Both the position numbers and the translations under genes were made by a program. Positions 1 through 10,808 of a stretch of DNA of 64,000 nt are shown one piece after another. The notes below the pieces were generated by a model. That model made no database searches. It saw only the letters and a program-made list of their open reading frames with translations, and was not told the DNA's origin. The stretch is from Symsagittifera roscoffensis (Eukaryota; Xenacoelomorpha; Acoela; Convolutidae): contig NC_087071.1 of NCBI RefSeq assembly GCF_963678635.1, positions 28,429,325 through 28,493,324 on the forward strand. Direction: 5' to 3'. How positions within the stretch are numbered: position 1 is the first letter of the stretch; each line of letters begins with the position of its first letter.

Positions 1-358
1 TACTTTTCTGATAAAACTAACTCAATTGAGAAACTGGATAAACAGGTAAAGTTTTTTCTCTGCTGGGAAATCTGAAAATTGAAACTAAAAGTCGGTCACC
101 TTTTTCATGACCTTCACACTTTCGTAATTGGAGAGCGCATCTTACCTAACTTTTAGCAGATGAAAATGAATTGGACTCAAATAGTGCATAAAAAACCTGC
201 TAGCAGTCATATATGCATAATCTGTATGAACGCACTTTGTAAAATCAGAACGCACTTCTACATTTAAAGATTTTTCCTGAAAAAAAAAACATCACGACCG
301 ATATACGAGTCTGAGCGCACAGCAACCTTCTGGCATATTAGATATTAATTCAACTGAC

Positions 359-486
359 CTTCACTTCAATGCGGAACACAGTTGAGTCATATTTGTCTAG
401 TCTATTCCCCGTTATCTTCACTGTGTATTTATCGTCGTAGGATGGGCCCAAGATCTCAAAATCGAAATCGCGAATTCTCTTTTGTC
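359..486 (-). CDS. Ig-superfamily gene, exon (second half of an Ig domain)
   Basis: Internal exon of a minus-strand gene. The acceptor is a T-rich tract ending in TTTTTAG before 486, and the donor after 359 is GTCAGT. It starts in phase 1, completing the codon begun by the exon at 2482-2345, and stays open for 42 codons to phase 0. The peptide alternates hydrophobic and polar residues (for example FDFEILGPSYDDKYTVKITG), as expected for the D-G strands of an Ig fold whose first half is in the preceding exon. The canonical F-strand cysteine is not visible, so the domain is atypical. The gene continues beyond the left edge, so transmembrane and cytoplasmic parts are unseen. The phase match over three junctions is strong evidence that these exons belong together. 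The family assignment within the Ig superfamily is inference. Confidence 0.7.
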
Positions 487-2344
487 CTAAAAATTTAAAT
501 TTTCTTCAGACCTTAATAAAACTAATTCATAATTTGAACAAAAATATTTGCACTGATGAGTAATACTGCAAACCGATAAGTAAAATCACCTTCATTTAAG
601 CTTTACTTTTTTTCACTTTTTTCTTCATAAGCAAGTGAATGAAATAAGAAACAGAATACCAAGTGATGCAGTCATAGCAACAGTAACAGATGATACAACA
701 TATATCAATAAACTGGTTTCCGGCATATAAGACGACAGCTGTTAAGACGACAACCACTTTTAGTGTGACTGTAAGAAATTACAACACGCAAATTTTTTAT
801 TTGTATTGCTGAGAAACATACTTCGAACTGTTGAAATTACATCTTTTAACACTCATTTATAGTCTTAATGTCATGTCATCTTAATGTCTTGTCGTCTTAT
901 TTACCTAGCAACCGAGAAACTTAAGTTATAGCTGCAGTTCGCTTACCGATTCGGTAAAAGTACAGCCAAATGTTTTTCTATTTTTCAACTTCACTTAATT
1001 TTTTGTTTTGGCAAAAAATGTTTCTGCTCATTCAATTCATCATTTTCGACAGCCTTCTATATTTCATTTCCACTCAATCCAAGAACATTTATTGATTAAT
1101 GACAACATAAATAGTGGAGTTAGATAAGAGAATGAAGAAAAGAACCAACCATCTTGTACTAAAATGAAACACATCAACATTTCACACTTGCAGACTAACA
1201 GGTGCTAAAAGTACTAAAATGGCTATAGACAAAGACAGCCGATGAAGATAAAAATTTTATATTTAGGTTTTGTTAATTCAAAATTTAGGTCCATGCAAGA
1301 TCACAACTCAATTTATCGCAAATATTTAAAACCCCAAACACGTCAAATAATCATGCGAATTCCCAAAATTGAAATAAAATATAAGACAATCACGGAAACT
1401 TGAATGAGTGCAAAAAGAGTGCAAAAAAGAACAAACAGTTGAATGCTTGAACAAGGCAGGCCATCCGTAGAAAATTCCTCTTTAAACATTTTTATTAATA
1501 TTTTTTGTGCAAAGCACCAGGTTTTAAAATTTTCAGGAATCTATGCATAATTGGCAACAATTTAAGTTTCAAGTATTCGGCTTGAATATTATTTTCAATT
1601 TCTCAATTCTTATTCTCAAAATTTGACTTGGAAACATGGGCTGATTTAGAGGGAACACACCCCCCTCCACCCTCCGGAATTCGACCACCTCACAAACCAA
1701 AGGCCCCTTTGACATTACTTTATATCATCAATTTTCGGCCGAGCAACCCTAAAATTTTCCTAAAGGCGCCAATATATACTAATTTTCAGTCAAAAATTTT
1801 CAAAAACAAGCACAAAAACGGCATTTTTGACCTGTTATTTTTTATTTTGCAAGCAGCGCAAAATTTTTTGTCAAAATAGATTCTTTATAGTGTTCTGGGA
1901 GCGCTCAGAAAATCAATTTGATCGACCTAAAAAAAGTCAACTAAATTGTCGAGAATTTTTTGAAAATCCGCCCCACCCCCTCGAGAAAATCCTACATCCG
2001 CCCCTGCTTGGAAACAAATGATCTCGGACAAGGCTAAAGCTATTAGAGGTTCCAGTTCTGAAATTGCACGCAATTTCTTTCGTTTTTTTACAATACCATT
2101 ATGGCATTTAGATCTATTTTGAAAACATGTAATTACTGCAGTTCTCAATTTCCAGATAAATATTCGGTTCTTTTTTACATTTTCCGGTCGGCAATTGGAT
2201 CTAATTTGAAAACAAGTTAATTGCTATAAGTTACCAACATTAAATGAATTTCTTTAATTATTCGCCCACTTAGAAAAAGGGGGAGTCCTTAGAGGGTACC
2301 AAGGGGAGATAATTAAAGAGAACCTATTCGACAATTCAACTTAC
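487..2344 (-). other. Intron of the Ig-superfamily gene
   Basis: AT-rich intron between two phase-matched exons. It holds an hAT-like transposon end (1964-2006) and a G/C-rich stretch at about 1640-1700 that may belong to the same degenerate element. A short hydrophobic minus-strand reading stretch near 610-715 ends in a stop and lacks a convincing exon context. No other gene is visible. Confidence 0.6.
1964..2006 (-). mobile_element. hAT-like transposon end (TIR remnant)
   Basis: Read on the minus strand from 2006 the sequence begins CAGGGGCGGATGTAGGATTT and continues with a G-run. CAGNGGCGGATCCAGGAT-type ends are common termini of hAT-family non-autonomous elements in animals. A related end occurs on the plus strand at 12128-12166. 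The other end and the target-site duplication were not identified, so the extent of the element is unknown. Confidence 0.45.
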
Positions 2345-2482
2345 TTTCCATTGTCCCATTAACAATGATGGTGGGTCTCTGTAAGATCATGAAGTCGGAC
2401 GACACTTCGCATTCTATGAACACATTCTCTTCAGGGGAGCGGATGATAAGGTCATCATGTTTGCACTTTATTTTCGGGGGAC
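2345..2482 (-). CDS. Ig-superfamily gene, exon (first half of an Ig domain)
   Basis: Exon of 138 nt with acceptor CTTTCAG before 2482 and donor GTAAGT after 2345; phase 1 in, phase 1 out. The first codon is completed by the last G of the exon at 3843-3562, giving Gly. The peptide begins PPKIKCKHDD and contains the motif NVFIECEVSSD, a typical B-strand cysteine of an Ig domain preceded by a proline-rich A strand. There is one potential N-glycosylation site (NGT). The domain continues in the exon at 486-359. This split of an Ig domain over two exons is common in receptor ectodomains. Confidence 0.75.
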
Positions 2483-2949
2483 CTGAAAGAAGATGCAAGA
2501 TTGTACAGCTATTTCCGATAAATTTAACTCTGACAATCTCGAACATTATGCTGCTACACAACGAGCCCAAAATGTCCCTGCTAAATTAAGTTAACAAAGC
2601 ATTTTTTTAAGATGCTTCACTTAACATAGCTTCGCGAGCTAGCCGACATAGAACAAGACGAAAACTACAGAGTCGTCAAAACACTTGATCTACTGAAAAC
2701 TTTCCAGTTTTGTCTTGAACGAAATTAATTTTGAGAAAAACGCCGGGGAAAGACAATTAACAGGCAATTTCGAGGAAATACAATTTCCACGCACTCCCCT
2801 CCTCCCCCACAGCCCACACGAATTTTGCCTTTCAAACAAAGAATTAGGGGACTCGTCGATATAACATAAGTCGAAACTTTTCACGCTGAATAACGAAAAA
2901 TCGAAACGAAATTTTCAAAAAGGGAGCGGTGGTGAATTGATTACATTTC

Positions 2950-3093
2950 CACCTCACAATCGAAAGGTCGGATGCTCGAGGCCCACCTTGATCCGTGCTC
3001 GTTGCTTGAGGGTGAGGCAATATTATGCAGCCCATCAAAAATAGCCAAAAATTGCATGTAATTCTTAACCAGGGGCACAAAAGCTATTCGCCT
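2950..3093 (+). repeat. tRNA-derived SINE, copy A
   Basis: The segment shares its order and much of its sequence with 11853-12045. Both have a CAATCGAAAG block, a degenerate B box (GATGCTCGAGGCCC here, GTTCGAGTCC there), a body around GTTGCTTGAGGGTGAGGCAA, a CAGCCCA..AAAATA stretch, and an end near CAGGGGCACA/CAGAGGCACA. The tRNA head is eroded here. The interpretation as a Pol III-type SINE rests on the B box in the better copy. Confidence 0.6.
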
Positions 3094-3354
3094 AAATTCT
3101 GCGATCAAAGTTTCTTCTGTAAAAAAGTCACGTGCCCGGTTGAAATACCTTTGCTAATCGCAATGGTACATAACTTTCCTAAACTCAACTGATCAACTTC
3201 ATAACATATGCTTTGAGCTGGCCAAATTTTTTTTCTAATTTTTGCACAGTATTTAGATACACAGTAGACACACCAACTTGATTATCATTATTCTGTAAAA
3301 AGTTTCTAAATGACTTATACGACGCAACTTAATCATTAAACGATAGTTCGTTAA

Positions 3355-3500
3355 GGCGCCCGTAGCTCGGCCAGCTAGAGCGCGGTACTTAATGTCGGGA
3401 GGCTTTGTTGAAATGAATGAAATTCCCCCTCCCACACGGTTCGTCCTGCATTGATTATGACCAGGTGCTACATAAAAAATTGGCGCATTGAAAGACAGCA
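3355..3500 (+). repeat. tRNA-like SINE head with tail
   Basis: Positions 3355-3400 read like the 5' two thirds of a tRNA: GTAGCTCGGCCAGCTAGAGC matches a D-arm with A box, followed by a CTTAAT anticodon-loop-like segment and CGGGAGGC. The T-arm is replaced by unrelated sequence, so it is not a functional tRNA. A tRNA-derived SINE or tRNA pseudogene is the likeliest reading. Confidence 0.5.
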
Positions 3501-3561
3501 CTTCATCCTACTATTTCGCATGCAAAAGCGGATTTTCGCCGTTAGAAACTGACCAACTTAC

Positions 3562-3843
3562 CAATGACCTTGACTCGATAGTCAATCTCCGCCGACCCAT
3601 AGTAACACGTGTATTGCCCAGCATCACTTTCCTGGGGATTATCAAAATAAATCGTGTAATCCGTCCTATATGTTTCTTCTCTATTCACTGAGCCCACTTC
3701 CATAAATGGTAACTCCAGGGTTCTTCCGTCTTTTCTTAAATGGACTGTTCTCTTTTCTTTTGGAATGCATGTGAAGAATGATGCTTGACCTCTTACGAAG
3801 AGGTAAATTTTTGCCATGTCTTGGAAGAATCCGTTGTTGTCGC
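3562..3843 (-). CDS. Ig-superfamily gene, exon with a complete Ig domain
   Basis: Exon of 282 nt with acceptor CTTTTAG before 3843 and donor GTAAGT after 3562; phase 1 in and out. The first codon is completed by the G ending the exon at 8636-8456. It encodes one Ig-like domain: B-strand cysteine in SFFTCIPKEK, then the classic D-x-G-x-Y-x-C signature in SDAGQYTCYYG, ending DYRVKVI. The stretch before the first cysteine (MAKIYLFVRG) resembles the inter-domain strand of class III/V receptor tyrosine kinase ectodomains. No kinase is in the window, so that is only a weak family hint. It is the clearest Ig domain of this gene. Confidence 0.82.
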
Positions 3844-4085
3844 CTAAAAGTAATCATCAAGTTAAAAAACATGCAGATAAAAAAAATTGTCCAAGTTTAG
3901 TTTGATTTTTTTTGACCAGAAGCAAAAGAAAACTAAAAACCAAAAAAAAATTAGGCATTCGGTTGAAATGCGGATGATTGATAACTGTTTTGAAAAATTA
4001 TTCTCGGTGATATTATACAAACTTCGACTGTATTCTGAAACGTTTTTAGTTAAACCGTGTAAGACCCCAAATCTCTAGCGAACAA

Positions 4086-4123
4086 GATTTGATCCTTTTT
4101 TCTCTAAAAAAAAGGATCAAATC
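4086..4123. repeat. Perfect inverted repeat (hairpin)
   Basis: GATTTGATCCTTTTTT is followed by a short CTCT-type loop and A-rich AAAAAAGGATCAAATC, the exact reverse complement. The arms are about 16 nt. It lies in an intron and no function is evident. It could be a MITE remnant or a cruciform-prone site. Confidence 0.6.
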
Positions 4124-5321
4124 GTTTTTCTCTGATCTTTTTTTCTCTATAAAAACTTGGGTTTTTCTCGACAAAAAAATCAGCTATTCAAACAGTTTCG
4201 GCAATACTTGATACTGAAGCATAGTCATCATAACATACATTCACATCTATCAGACAATCAAAAACAGATAGAGAATAGATATACCACCTAATCTGTGCAT
4301 TATCATAATGAAGACTCTAAAGCCAAGGCTAAGATAACTAAAATCGGTGTCCGAAGTAGAAACAGTGAAACTTCTGCAATAAACAAATGCTGCAGTTCAG
4401 ATTAAAAAACCACAATGACACCACAACGTGATGATTTAAAACAATCTAGGCTTTACTTATTTTATGCAAAAGTTTTTTTGCAGGCTGAGAAAAATGTGCA
4501 ATTTGAGCGGTTTTGGACACGATCACAGCTCTCTTGAGACTCTCTGCGTTGTATCTTTTTCCTTTACCCAAAAGTATTTTCATCCCGGTTGCCCTGTTCA
4601 ATTTTTGCAGCATCCGTTTATCACTAAGTAGCCCAAAAAAGAAAGAAAACTCTGGATGATGAATCGTAGAACACTAGGAGAAGAAGAGGAAAAGGTATGG
4701 ATACTCACGATAAGCTAAAATGTCAACTCAGTTGTGAAACAGTTAAACAGTGAGGACTCATATAATATACCAGAATATGATTAGCAGGAGTACATGAACA
4801 TGTAAAGAAATCATGGATGTTAAAACAAAGAGCCTAAAATTACGGTTACATGACAAAAGAAACCTTACCTTAAGATCCCAAACGAGAAGATCCCAGTCTA
4901 TAAGATACCATTCCAAAAGATACCTCGTTCTAAAATCGCCCACGACATAAGATACCATAATAAAATAACAAAGAACCTGAGAATTGAAAATAAAGCGGTA
5001 AATCGATCAAAGCAAAAACAAAGCGTCGGTTAAAATCAAAGAAACGGCAAAAATTTTGCTGCACAAATTTCGAACATAAATGACCTTGCTAATCACTTGG
5101 CCTTTAAAATGAAACTCAAACTTCAAAACAGCTTAGACTATAAATGAACTTGAAAAGGATTGCCAATTTATCAAAACCAACTTTGTTAAAAATGGCCTGA
5201 TTTTCCAGACAATTCAAGTCGGTACAAAATTGAAATTAAGTTTTTGCAAAATTCTAAAGCTTTGAAATCATTTTCATTACGAATCACTTGCCATTCTATT
5301 TGATAAAAAATATCAATTCTC

Positions 5322-5524
5322 AAATTTGATCAACTTTTTTTCGCTAGGCGCAATACTCAAAGGGCCGTCAGGCCCCTACCCCCAACCTAGCCTCCCGTAA
5401 ATAAGAGCAATTGCTCTGGGATCAAATTGCTAGAGACAGCATTTTCGAATGCGAGTCGTAGTATTGCGTTTCGGCGTTCTCCGGGAGGGTGCAAGGAGAC
5501 GTCTATAAAAAAGTTGATCAAACA
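5322..5524. mobile_element. Small MITE-like inverted-repeat element
   Basis: About 200 bp bounded by TTTGATCAACTTTTTT on the left and AAAAAAGTTGATCAAA on the right, with a second inner inverted pair (GCAATAC and GTATTGC). The interior is more GC-rich than its surroundings and contains the palindrome AGAGCAATTGCTCT. It lies just downstream of the MULE transposase stop and inside the MULE boundaries, so it may be a nested insertion. No target-site duplication was confirmed. Confidence 0.45.
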
Positions 5525-5566
5525 ATTTTAAATTTAAGAAAAATTAGGCAAAAACTATAACAAAAT

Positions 5567-6921
5567 TTAATAAGTTAAATGGGCAATTGAACGGATATAA
5601 GACAATAAGTTAGAGTCTGTGTATGAACTTGTTATCTGTTGAACTTTTTCATTCAGATCACGGTACTTCTTCCGGGATAAGTTGATAATGCCGCTGGATG
5701 CCTTCAAAATGTTGAACTTTTGATTGTAGGAATCCAGTTGAATTTTTTCGAGAAACGTATGTATTGAAGGATGGCTGCCTTGAAACAAAGCGGTTACACC
5801 TAGATGCCACCCTTCAACTGCATTTGTGGTTCGGGCTAGACCACACACAGCATTTTGATAATGGTTCCAAAGAAATAGGAAAAAGTGTTTTTCGGCCAAT
5901 CAAATCCCCTCTAATGTACGTTTTTTGGAAATAAGCAGTGAGCTCGTCTAATTTTTCACTTATGACTCCTTATGATTTCCACTTTTGACTCCGGAACAAA
6001 ACTAAGCGCAGGAATCATATTCAGCGCTAAAACTAGCTCGCTGTTTGATTCGTACGTCTTTTTAAGGCCCAATTCGGATATTTTTCGCATAAAGCTCTGA
6101 CAGAGGTGAAAATAGCATCCCTTAATGTCAGTTTCGTAATGAGAGGTAAAAGCACTCAGAGCCGCAATTTCAAAGTCGATCAAAATTCTTTCCGGGGTTA
6201 CGTCACCGATAAGCGATTTGAGTGCGGTTAGGAATTTGTTATAGGTTGATAAGCGCTTATTGCTAAGCAGAGCGTAGACGCAAGGTGGATAAAACCCGCC
6301 AATCTGGATGTGTACAGTGTACAGCTGGTAAAACTGACTGGGGCAAATTTTGAAAGTACCGTCTACAAGCCAGGTTTTGTTGTACAATTTAAGTGCATTG
6401 AGGTTCTCAATGTCGCCAAAAATTAATATGCGTTCCGTATCTTGTTTTCCGCTATCAAAAAGACAAAATTGCTTAAAACGATCAGGTATTTCGAAATGGC
6501 GGTCATCTGTGGCAATAGTGGGCAGGGATGTTGTTTGTTTACTTCTGTTTAAAGTTCGCGTTAGCGCCGACCGGGAGGGCAAAGACAGTTGGGTTGCTTT
6601 TTCGTCCTGCACCAATTGCAAACTAGCTGCGATTATCTGGCTGTTTACTGGATTTAATTGACTCCTAACTGTCTCCTTCATTTGTTGAACTAGTTGCCGA
6701 GCTTCTGAGCGTCCTGCGTTGAGCTCATGACTATGCTCGTTGCTCTGTGAGATTATATCGCTCCCAGAAGTGATTAAAGTTTTCGGGCATTTATACGATC
6801 TCCATTTGCTGCAGCGCCAGTGTGTCGTTGTCTTCGTATCGCGTTTCTTTTGAAATTCATGGCCATCAAGAATAATCAAAGTTTGGCCTTTTTGTGAGGT
6901 TCCCCAAGTAAAAGAATTCAT
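5567..6921 (-). pseudogene. FLYWCH-domain MULE transposase (frame-disrupted)
   Basis: The first part (6921-5956) starts at an ATG and encodes 321 aa. It has an N-terminal FLYWCH-type zinc finger (residues about 1-70: WRCSKWRSYKCPKT, then H-x-H in NEHSHE), a linker, and the MULE DDE core with its first Asp in WLVDGTFKICP and second in ILIDFEIAALSAF, followed by the C-x2-H-like segment KGCYFHLCQS. The frame ends at 5956. The rest resumes at about 5899-5567 in another frame and contains ARTTNAVEGWHLGV, which carries the expected catalytic Glu (NxxEGWH). A break of about 55 nt between the parts, without clear splice sites, suggests a disabled gene, although an unannotated intron is possible. Transposases of this type cut and paste the element through its TIRs. 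Confidence 0.82.
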
Positions 6922-7749
6922 TTTTGACTTATCAATGAGTTAAAGAGGGAGATAATGAATGCAGAGTGTATACATTTTCAATTAAGTTGTTCTAATTCAA
7001 TGCCATATTAACACTAAATTAAACACATGTTGGCACTATGTTAATCCCAAAAATGAGTCCAGTTTAAATTAAGTTATCTTAAATTTGCATTGTTTTTCAA
7101 TAGCGCGAACCTAATTGAGGTATCATTACTCTAGATTTATTTCTGCTTACACTTTGATCATGATTTTTGTTCATAATTCATGGGATCTTTTTAATTGGCA
7201 TGGGATTTTATGGTATGGGCGATTTTTATACAAGGGATCTTTTGGTATGGTATCTTTTGTCATGGGAGCTTTTGGTATGGTATCTTTTGTCCTGACACCA
7301 AAATTACTCGATGTTTAGGTCGAGCACATCGAAAGTCGCTCGTTTAATACACAACTCCTAATTCACTTTGATTTGCCTTTACACAATTTATTTCATGAAT
7401 GGAGATAAAATTTCCACCGTTCCGGAAGCATTGAATGGTTTCAATTTGACATTTTAATCAGAAAATTTCATTTTAAATATAATGGATTTCAGGAGTTGCA
7501 TTTCTTAATTATGATGAGATATCAAATTGTTTTTTCATTATTCTTAAAATGCAATTGGTTTTTAAAATATTCATGGCATTGAGAAAAAAATTATAGAGGT
7601 AGAGTCACTGGAGATAAATGTTGCAACTGATAGTTTTCAAGCAAAGAAATGAACAAAATTTCATTCAGGTTTATGCCGCTTTCTCAGCAAATAAAACTCA
7701 TGGTTGGAAACTTGACTCATTATAGATGAAACTGTCTTTTAGAAAAAAA

Positions 7750-8242
7750 GCCGGATAAAAAACTATGAATTTTTTTTAGGGCGTCGTTTGGGCATTTAAT
7801 TACAGGGCGACAGAGAAGTGTTCTTACTGTCAAAAACTCCTTGTAAACAGCACAAGCAGTTTAAAACTTTGGACCTAAAAGTATTCGTTCGAAAGCTAAG
7901 GATCTCAGTTAAGACCTCATATTAGTTTTCCTTACTTAAAAAGGAATACAAAAAACTTCTCAGCTACGAAACAAAAATAATTACGAAACAAAAATATAGC
8001 GAATTTGTGCATTTTACTACATAAATTGCTGAAATTTCAATTAACTTGTGTCTAAGAGCCTAACAAAATTTTTAGTTCTTTTTTAGGTGAAATAAAAAAA
8101 CTTACATGAGAGCCTAACTGAGATCCTTAGCTTTCAAACGAATACTTTCAAGTCCAAAGTTTCAAACTGCTTGTGCAGTTTACGGGGAATTTTTAGCACT
8201 AATAACACTTCCGTTATGCTCTAATTAAATGACTTATCCGGC
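7750..8242. mobile_element. Foldback/MITE element with long imperfect arms
   Basis: The ends are GCCGGATAA (7750-7758) and TTATCCGGC (8234-8242). Inward from these the two halves are reverse complements over some 150 nt with mismatches. The left half has CACAAGCAGTTTAAAACTTT and AAAGCTAAGGATCTCAGTTA; the right half has the complementary CTAACTGAGATCCTTAGCTT and AAACTGCTTGTGCAG. The centre is unrelated AT-rich sequence. No coding potential. It resembles a non-autonomous foldback DNA element. Confidence 0.7.
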
Positions 8243-8455
8243 TATTGCCTAAAGAAGAGTTCTTTTTATTTGCAGAGAAAACTGCACAAACGTGAAAAAA
8301 TTTTCGTTGATTTTCTCGCTTGAAAACTAGAAGTTGCAACTTCTGTCTCGTACCTGTTCAACCAATTGCCCTTTAAAAATGAGCGACTTCCCAAACATTC
8401 AATCACACTTACGGAAATTAAGTCTGTTAAATTGAAAACATGATTTACAACTGAC

Positions 8456-8636
8456 CGTCTGTGTTCTGGTTTTCTACTCTGAACTTAATTTCCTTATAAG
8501 GGAAGTCCAGATTAGTGCCGTATTCTCTAAACTGCTGCCTAATGTCACATGTGTCACTGGGTCTGGGCTCAATCACGTACATGTCGAAGTTAGACCCGAT
8601 GACAAATCGACCGTCTTTGAAGGATTTGTCTTCTTT
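8456..8636 (-). CDS. Ig-superfamily gene, exon (second half of an Ig domain)
   Basis: Exon of 181 nt with an acceptor ending TTTCAG before 8636 and donor GTCAGT after 8456; phase 0 in, phase 1 out. Its final G pairs with the GC that starts the exon at 3843 to give Gly, an in-phase junction across a 4.6-kb intron. It encodes about 60 residues (starting KEDKSFKDGRFVIGSNFDMY, later SDTCDIRQQFREYG) resembling the D-G strands of an Ig domain with the F-strand cysteine. The exon carrying the first half of this domain (phase 1 in, phase 0 out) was not located between 8637 and 12386. Confidence 0.65.
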
Positions 8637-9329
8637 CTGAAATTGAAAAAAAAATTAAAAATGCAAGTGAAAACCTTTTGATTTAGACCTACTTTACGTA
8701 AGTCAAGACGATTTATCCACAAATAAAAGGACCAACATACGAGCTGTTCAGCTCATCACGGAGAACCGCTATTGAACCCCGCTTAAGAACTAAACGCAAT
8801 TATTTTGGGCGGTACCAGCAAGAATCACCTCACCCATCATCATCCATTTACAATGAATTAATATCTCAGAAAAAAAACGTTGTAGTGCTGTTGATTAATA
8901 CAACTAGAAAAAAATTACACCAGTTGTTTTTCATAGAAGCTTACCAGTTAATCAACTCACCAGGTTTTTTAAATAGCCTACCTAATTCTATGGCGATTGA
9001 GGTATACGGTCAAAAACGCAATTTCGTAGTCAATGACTCAAAAAGCAGCAAAAAAATAACTAGATATATCAAAAATCTTCATCTCATGGATATTATTTTT
9101 CAGGAAACCATGTCCAGAAAAACTTCCTGCGTTAAATAAGCAATACAACAAAATTTTACACAAATAATTGAGACTGAGACGAAGATCATAAGCCAGGAAA
9201 CTGAAACATACATGGTCCGACCGAGACTCGACAAGATCCGGCCAAGACTCAAAACTTTGATCTCAAGATCCGAAGTTGCACGATTTACCAAGTGAGAAGG
9301 GTTTTGAAAGCAATAGAGCTTTCACACAG

Positions 9330-9580
9330 AGGCGAAGCTGCGAACACATGCAAAATCATCAAACTGAGCTTTCAAACAGCAAGGAAATGGAACTAAAAAA
9401 GTAAATAGGATTGTTGGTTGCTGTGCAAGTACCGCAGAATGTTCCGACCATATTCTTATTCTTTAAAAAAAAGTTTTTATTTATCAAACTGTTTTATTTT
9501 TTGTGTTTGCTTTGACGAGAGAAACTAAACAAAAGCCTTGAAGTTCGACAGAAAGGCGAGGCGTAGCTGCGCAACACTTG
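9330..9580 (+). repeat. Dispersed GAAGC-hairpin repeat units
   Basis: Two units here (AGAGGCGAAGCTGCGAACAC near 9330 and GGCGAGGCGTAGCTGCGCAA near 9555) resemble units near 16434 (GTCGAAGCGGAGCTTCGCAA) and 16702 (AGAGGCGAAGCTGTAATTCG). Two copies run on with CACTTGCGATACA. Two are followed at about 100-200 nt by a GGAATGTTCCGA-like palindrome (near 9430 and 16638). This looks like an undescribed short dispersed family; its length is unknown. Confidence 0.35.
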
Positions 9581-10592
9581 CGATACAACTAAAACATTGT
9601 ATCACAAGATATAGAATAAAAAAGGCAGACGATTTTTCTTTAAAAAATTAAGCTTAAATTACTAGAAACTACAAGAATTTTCCACCTCTGTCTCGGATGA
9701 TATTCATAAACAGCGTTAACAAGCATTTAAAATCAATGGTGGAGCGGAAACTACGTCGACAAAAGTTGGTTCGACCCTGGTTAGAATATTCATAAGAAAA
9801 ACGAAATGAGCCATAAGGAATATTCAAGCTTACAAAAAAAGTAAAACACTAAATGAGCAATCCCTCCTGAAACTCGCACTTGAATCTATGCTAATTTAGT
9901 CCACTAAGCCGATATCAAGAAGGCCGGACCCGTTTAATTAAAAAAAATCAAATTACTCAAAATCAGTGTTGGTTAATTTACGAACTACAAAACAACTTTC
10001 AATTAGAGTCAAAACTGTTTGAATCAAAAGGAATAAACCTAAGCTTTAGAAAGAAACCGTTTAAAAAGAGTACCAAATGATCAAAACTAAAAAAAAAACG
10101 GAAATTCGGCCGACAGACATAAGCACCAAAGTCACAAACCAAAAAAAAAAAACATTTTTCCACTGAATAAATTTGAAATTAATTACTACATAAATTGAAC
10201 TTGAAAATTAATGAGATAATCTTATTTGAATTCCGAGAAATTGAGCATGTCAGCCTGCACATGCGAAAGCAACTGCAGTAAAGCACGCATGTCTTGAATT
10301 TGTCAGAAAAGTTGTTTACGGGAAAAAAGTCTAGTTCCCGATTACAAGTGATATAATTAAAATATATAAATAAATGAGGTATATTTGACAACAAAATGAA
10401 AAAAAAAAATTAAAAATTTGCACACATGTTTTTGTTTGTTCCCAAAAAGGCACTACAAGAAATTTCTATTTCTTTGGGTAAAACTAAGTAATAGTTAATT
10501 TTTTTAAGTTATATTTAAGACAATTACAAGCCCGCTCGCTCGCTTTTTTTTTGCTCAAAACTAGACAAAAAATTGAATATTTCAAAAAATTG

Positions 10593-10626
10593 AAAATCAG
10601 GTACCACATTTGTGGGACCTGATTTT
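10593..10626. repeat. Near-perfect short hairpin
   Basis: AAAATCAGGTACCACA, a 2-nt TT loop, then TGTGGGACCTGATTTT: 16-nt arms with one mismatch. It lies just beside the tRNA-like sequence at 10720-10808. No function can be assigned. Confidence 0.55.
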
Positions 10627-10719
10627 GCATAGAAAGCAAAAAATACACCCGAATAGAAAGTTTCTCCCCATTTTCAGCGCACGGAAAAAACTGGAAAATG
10701 GAAAAACGAAAAAAAATTA

Positions 10720-10808
10720 CCACCTACATGAATCGAACCTTAATCATCGACTACCTACTGCGTTGCGGTCTCTTGCCTTAGAATTCGAGCTACATATTCG
10801 TTCTATCG
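10720..10808 (-). repeat. tRNA-like sequence or SINE head (minus strand)
   Basis: On the minus strand, TAGCTCGAATTCTAAGG resembles a D-arm/A box and, 41 nt further on, GGTTCGATTC is a canonical B box. The acceptor stem does not pair convincingly, so a functional tRNA is unlikely. Confidence 0.35.

Larger units (their letters stand above)
2483..3561 (-). other. Intron with two SINE-like remnants
   Basis: Intron of the Ig-superfamily gene. It contains a SINE copy at about 2950-3093 and a tRNA-like head with tail at 3355-3500. The rest is AT-rich with no supported coding content. Confidence 0.55.
4865..7296 (-). mobile_element. Mutator-like element (MULE) with repetitive TIRs
   Basis: The interior encodes a FLYWCH plus MULE transposase on the minus strand (6921-5567). 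The flanks are inverted relatives of each other. The left flank (about 4872-4970) holds AAGATCCCA and AAGATACCAT repeats around AAAATCGCCCA; the reverse complement of the right flank (about 7170-7296) has the same modules in the same order with the same AAAATCGCCCA block. The terminal repeats are therefore built of short direct repeats of a [T/G]GG[T/G]ATCTTTT-type motif. Exact ends and target-site duplications are not resolved. The element sits in the same transcriptional orientation as its host Ig gene. Confidence 0.75.
3844..8455 (-). other. Long intron carrying a MULE and a foldback element
   Basis: Intron of 4.6 kb between two phase-matched Ig-gene exons. Nested in it are a hairpin (4086-4123), a Mutator-like element with its own minus-strand transposase (about 4865-7296) and a foldback/MITE-type element (7750-8242). 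The remainder is AT-rich sequence without supported coding content. Confidence 0.6.

Noticed and set aside
596-720. Hydrophobic minus-strand peptide (SVTVAMTASLGILFLISFTC-like) that could be a transmembrane exon
   Set aside because: It lies between the two exons that together make one Ig domain, ends in a stop, and its candidate acceptor (AACCAG) lacks a pyrimidine tract. An alternative terminal exon cannot be excluded but is not supported.
3355-3400. Possible functional tRNA gene
   Set aside because: The D-arm and anticodon region are tRNA-like but the T-arm and acceptor stem are missing.
8939-9139. Candidate missing Ig exon between 8637 and 12386
   Set aside because: Putative donors and acceptors exist on the minus strand, but every frame between them contains a stop or lacks the Cys/Trp pattern.
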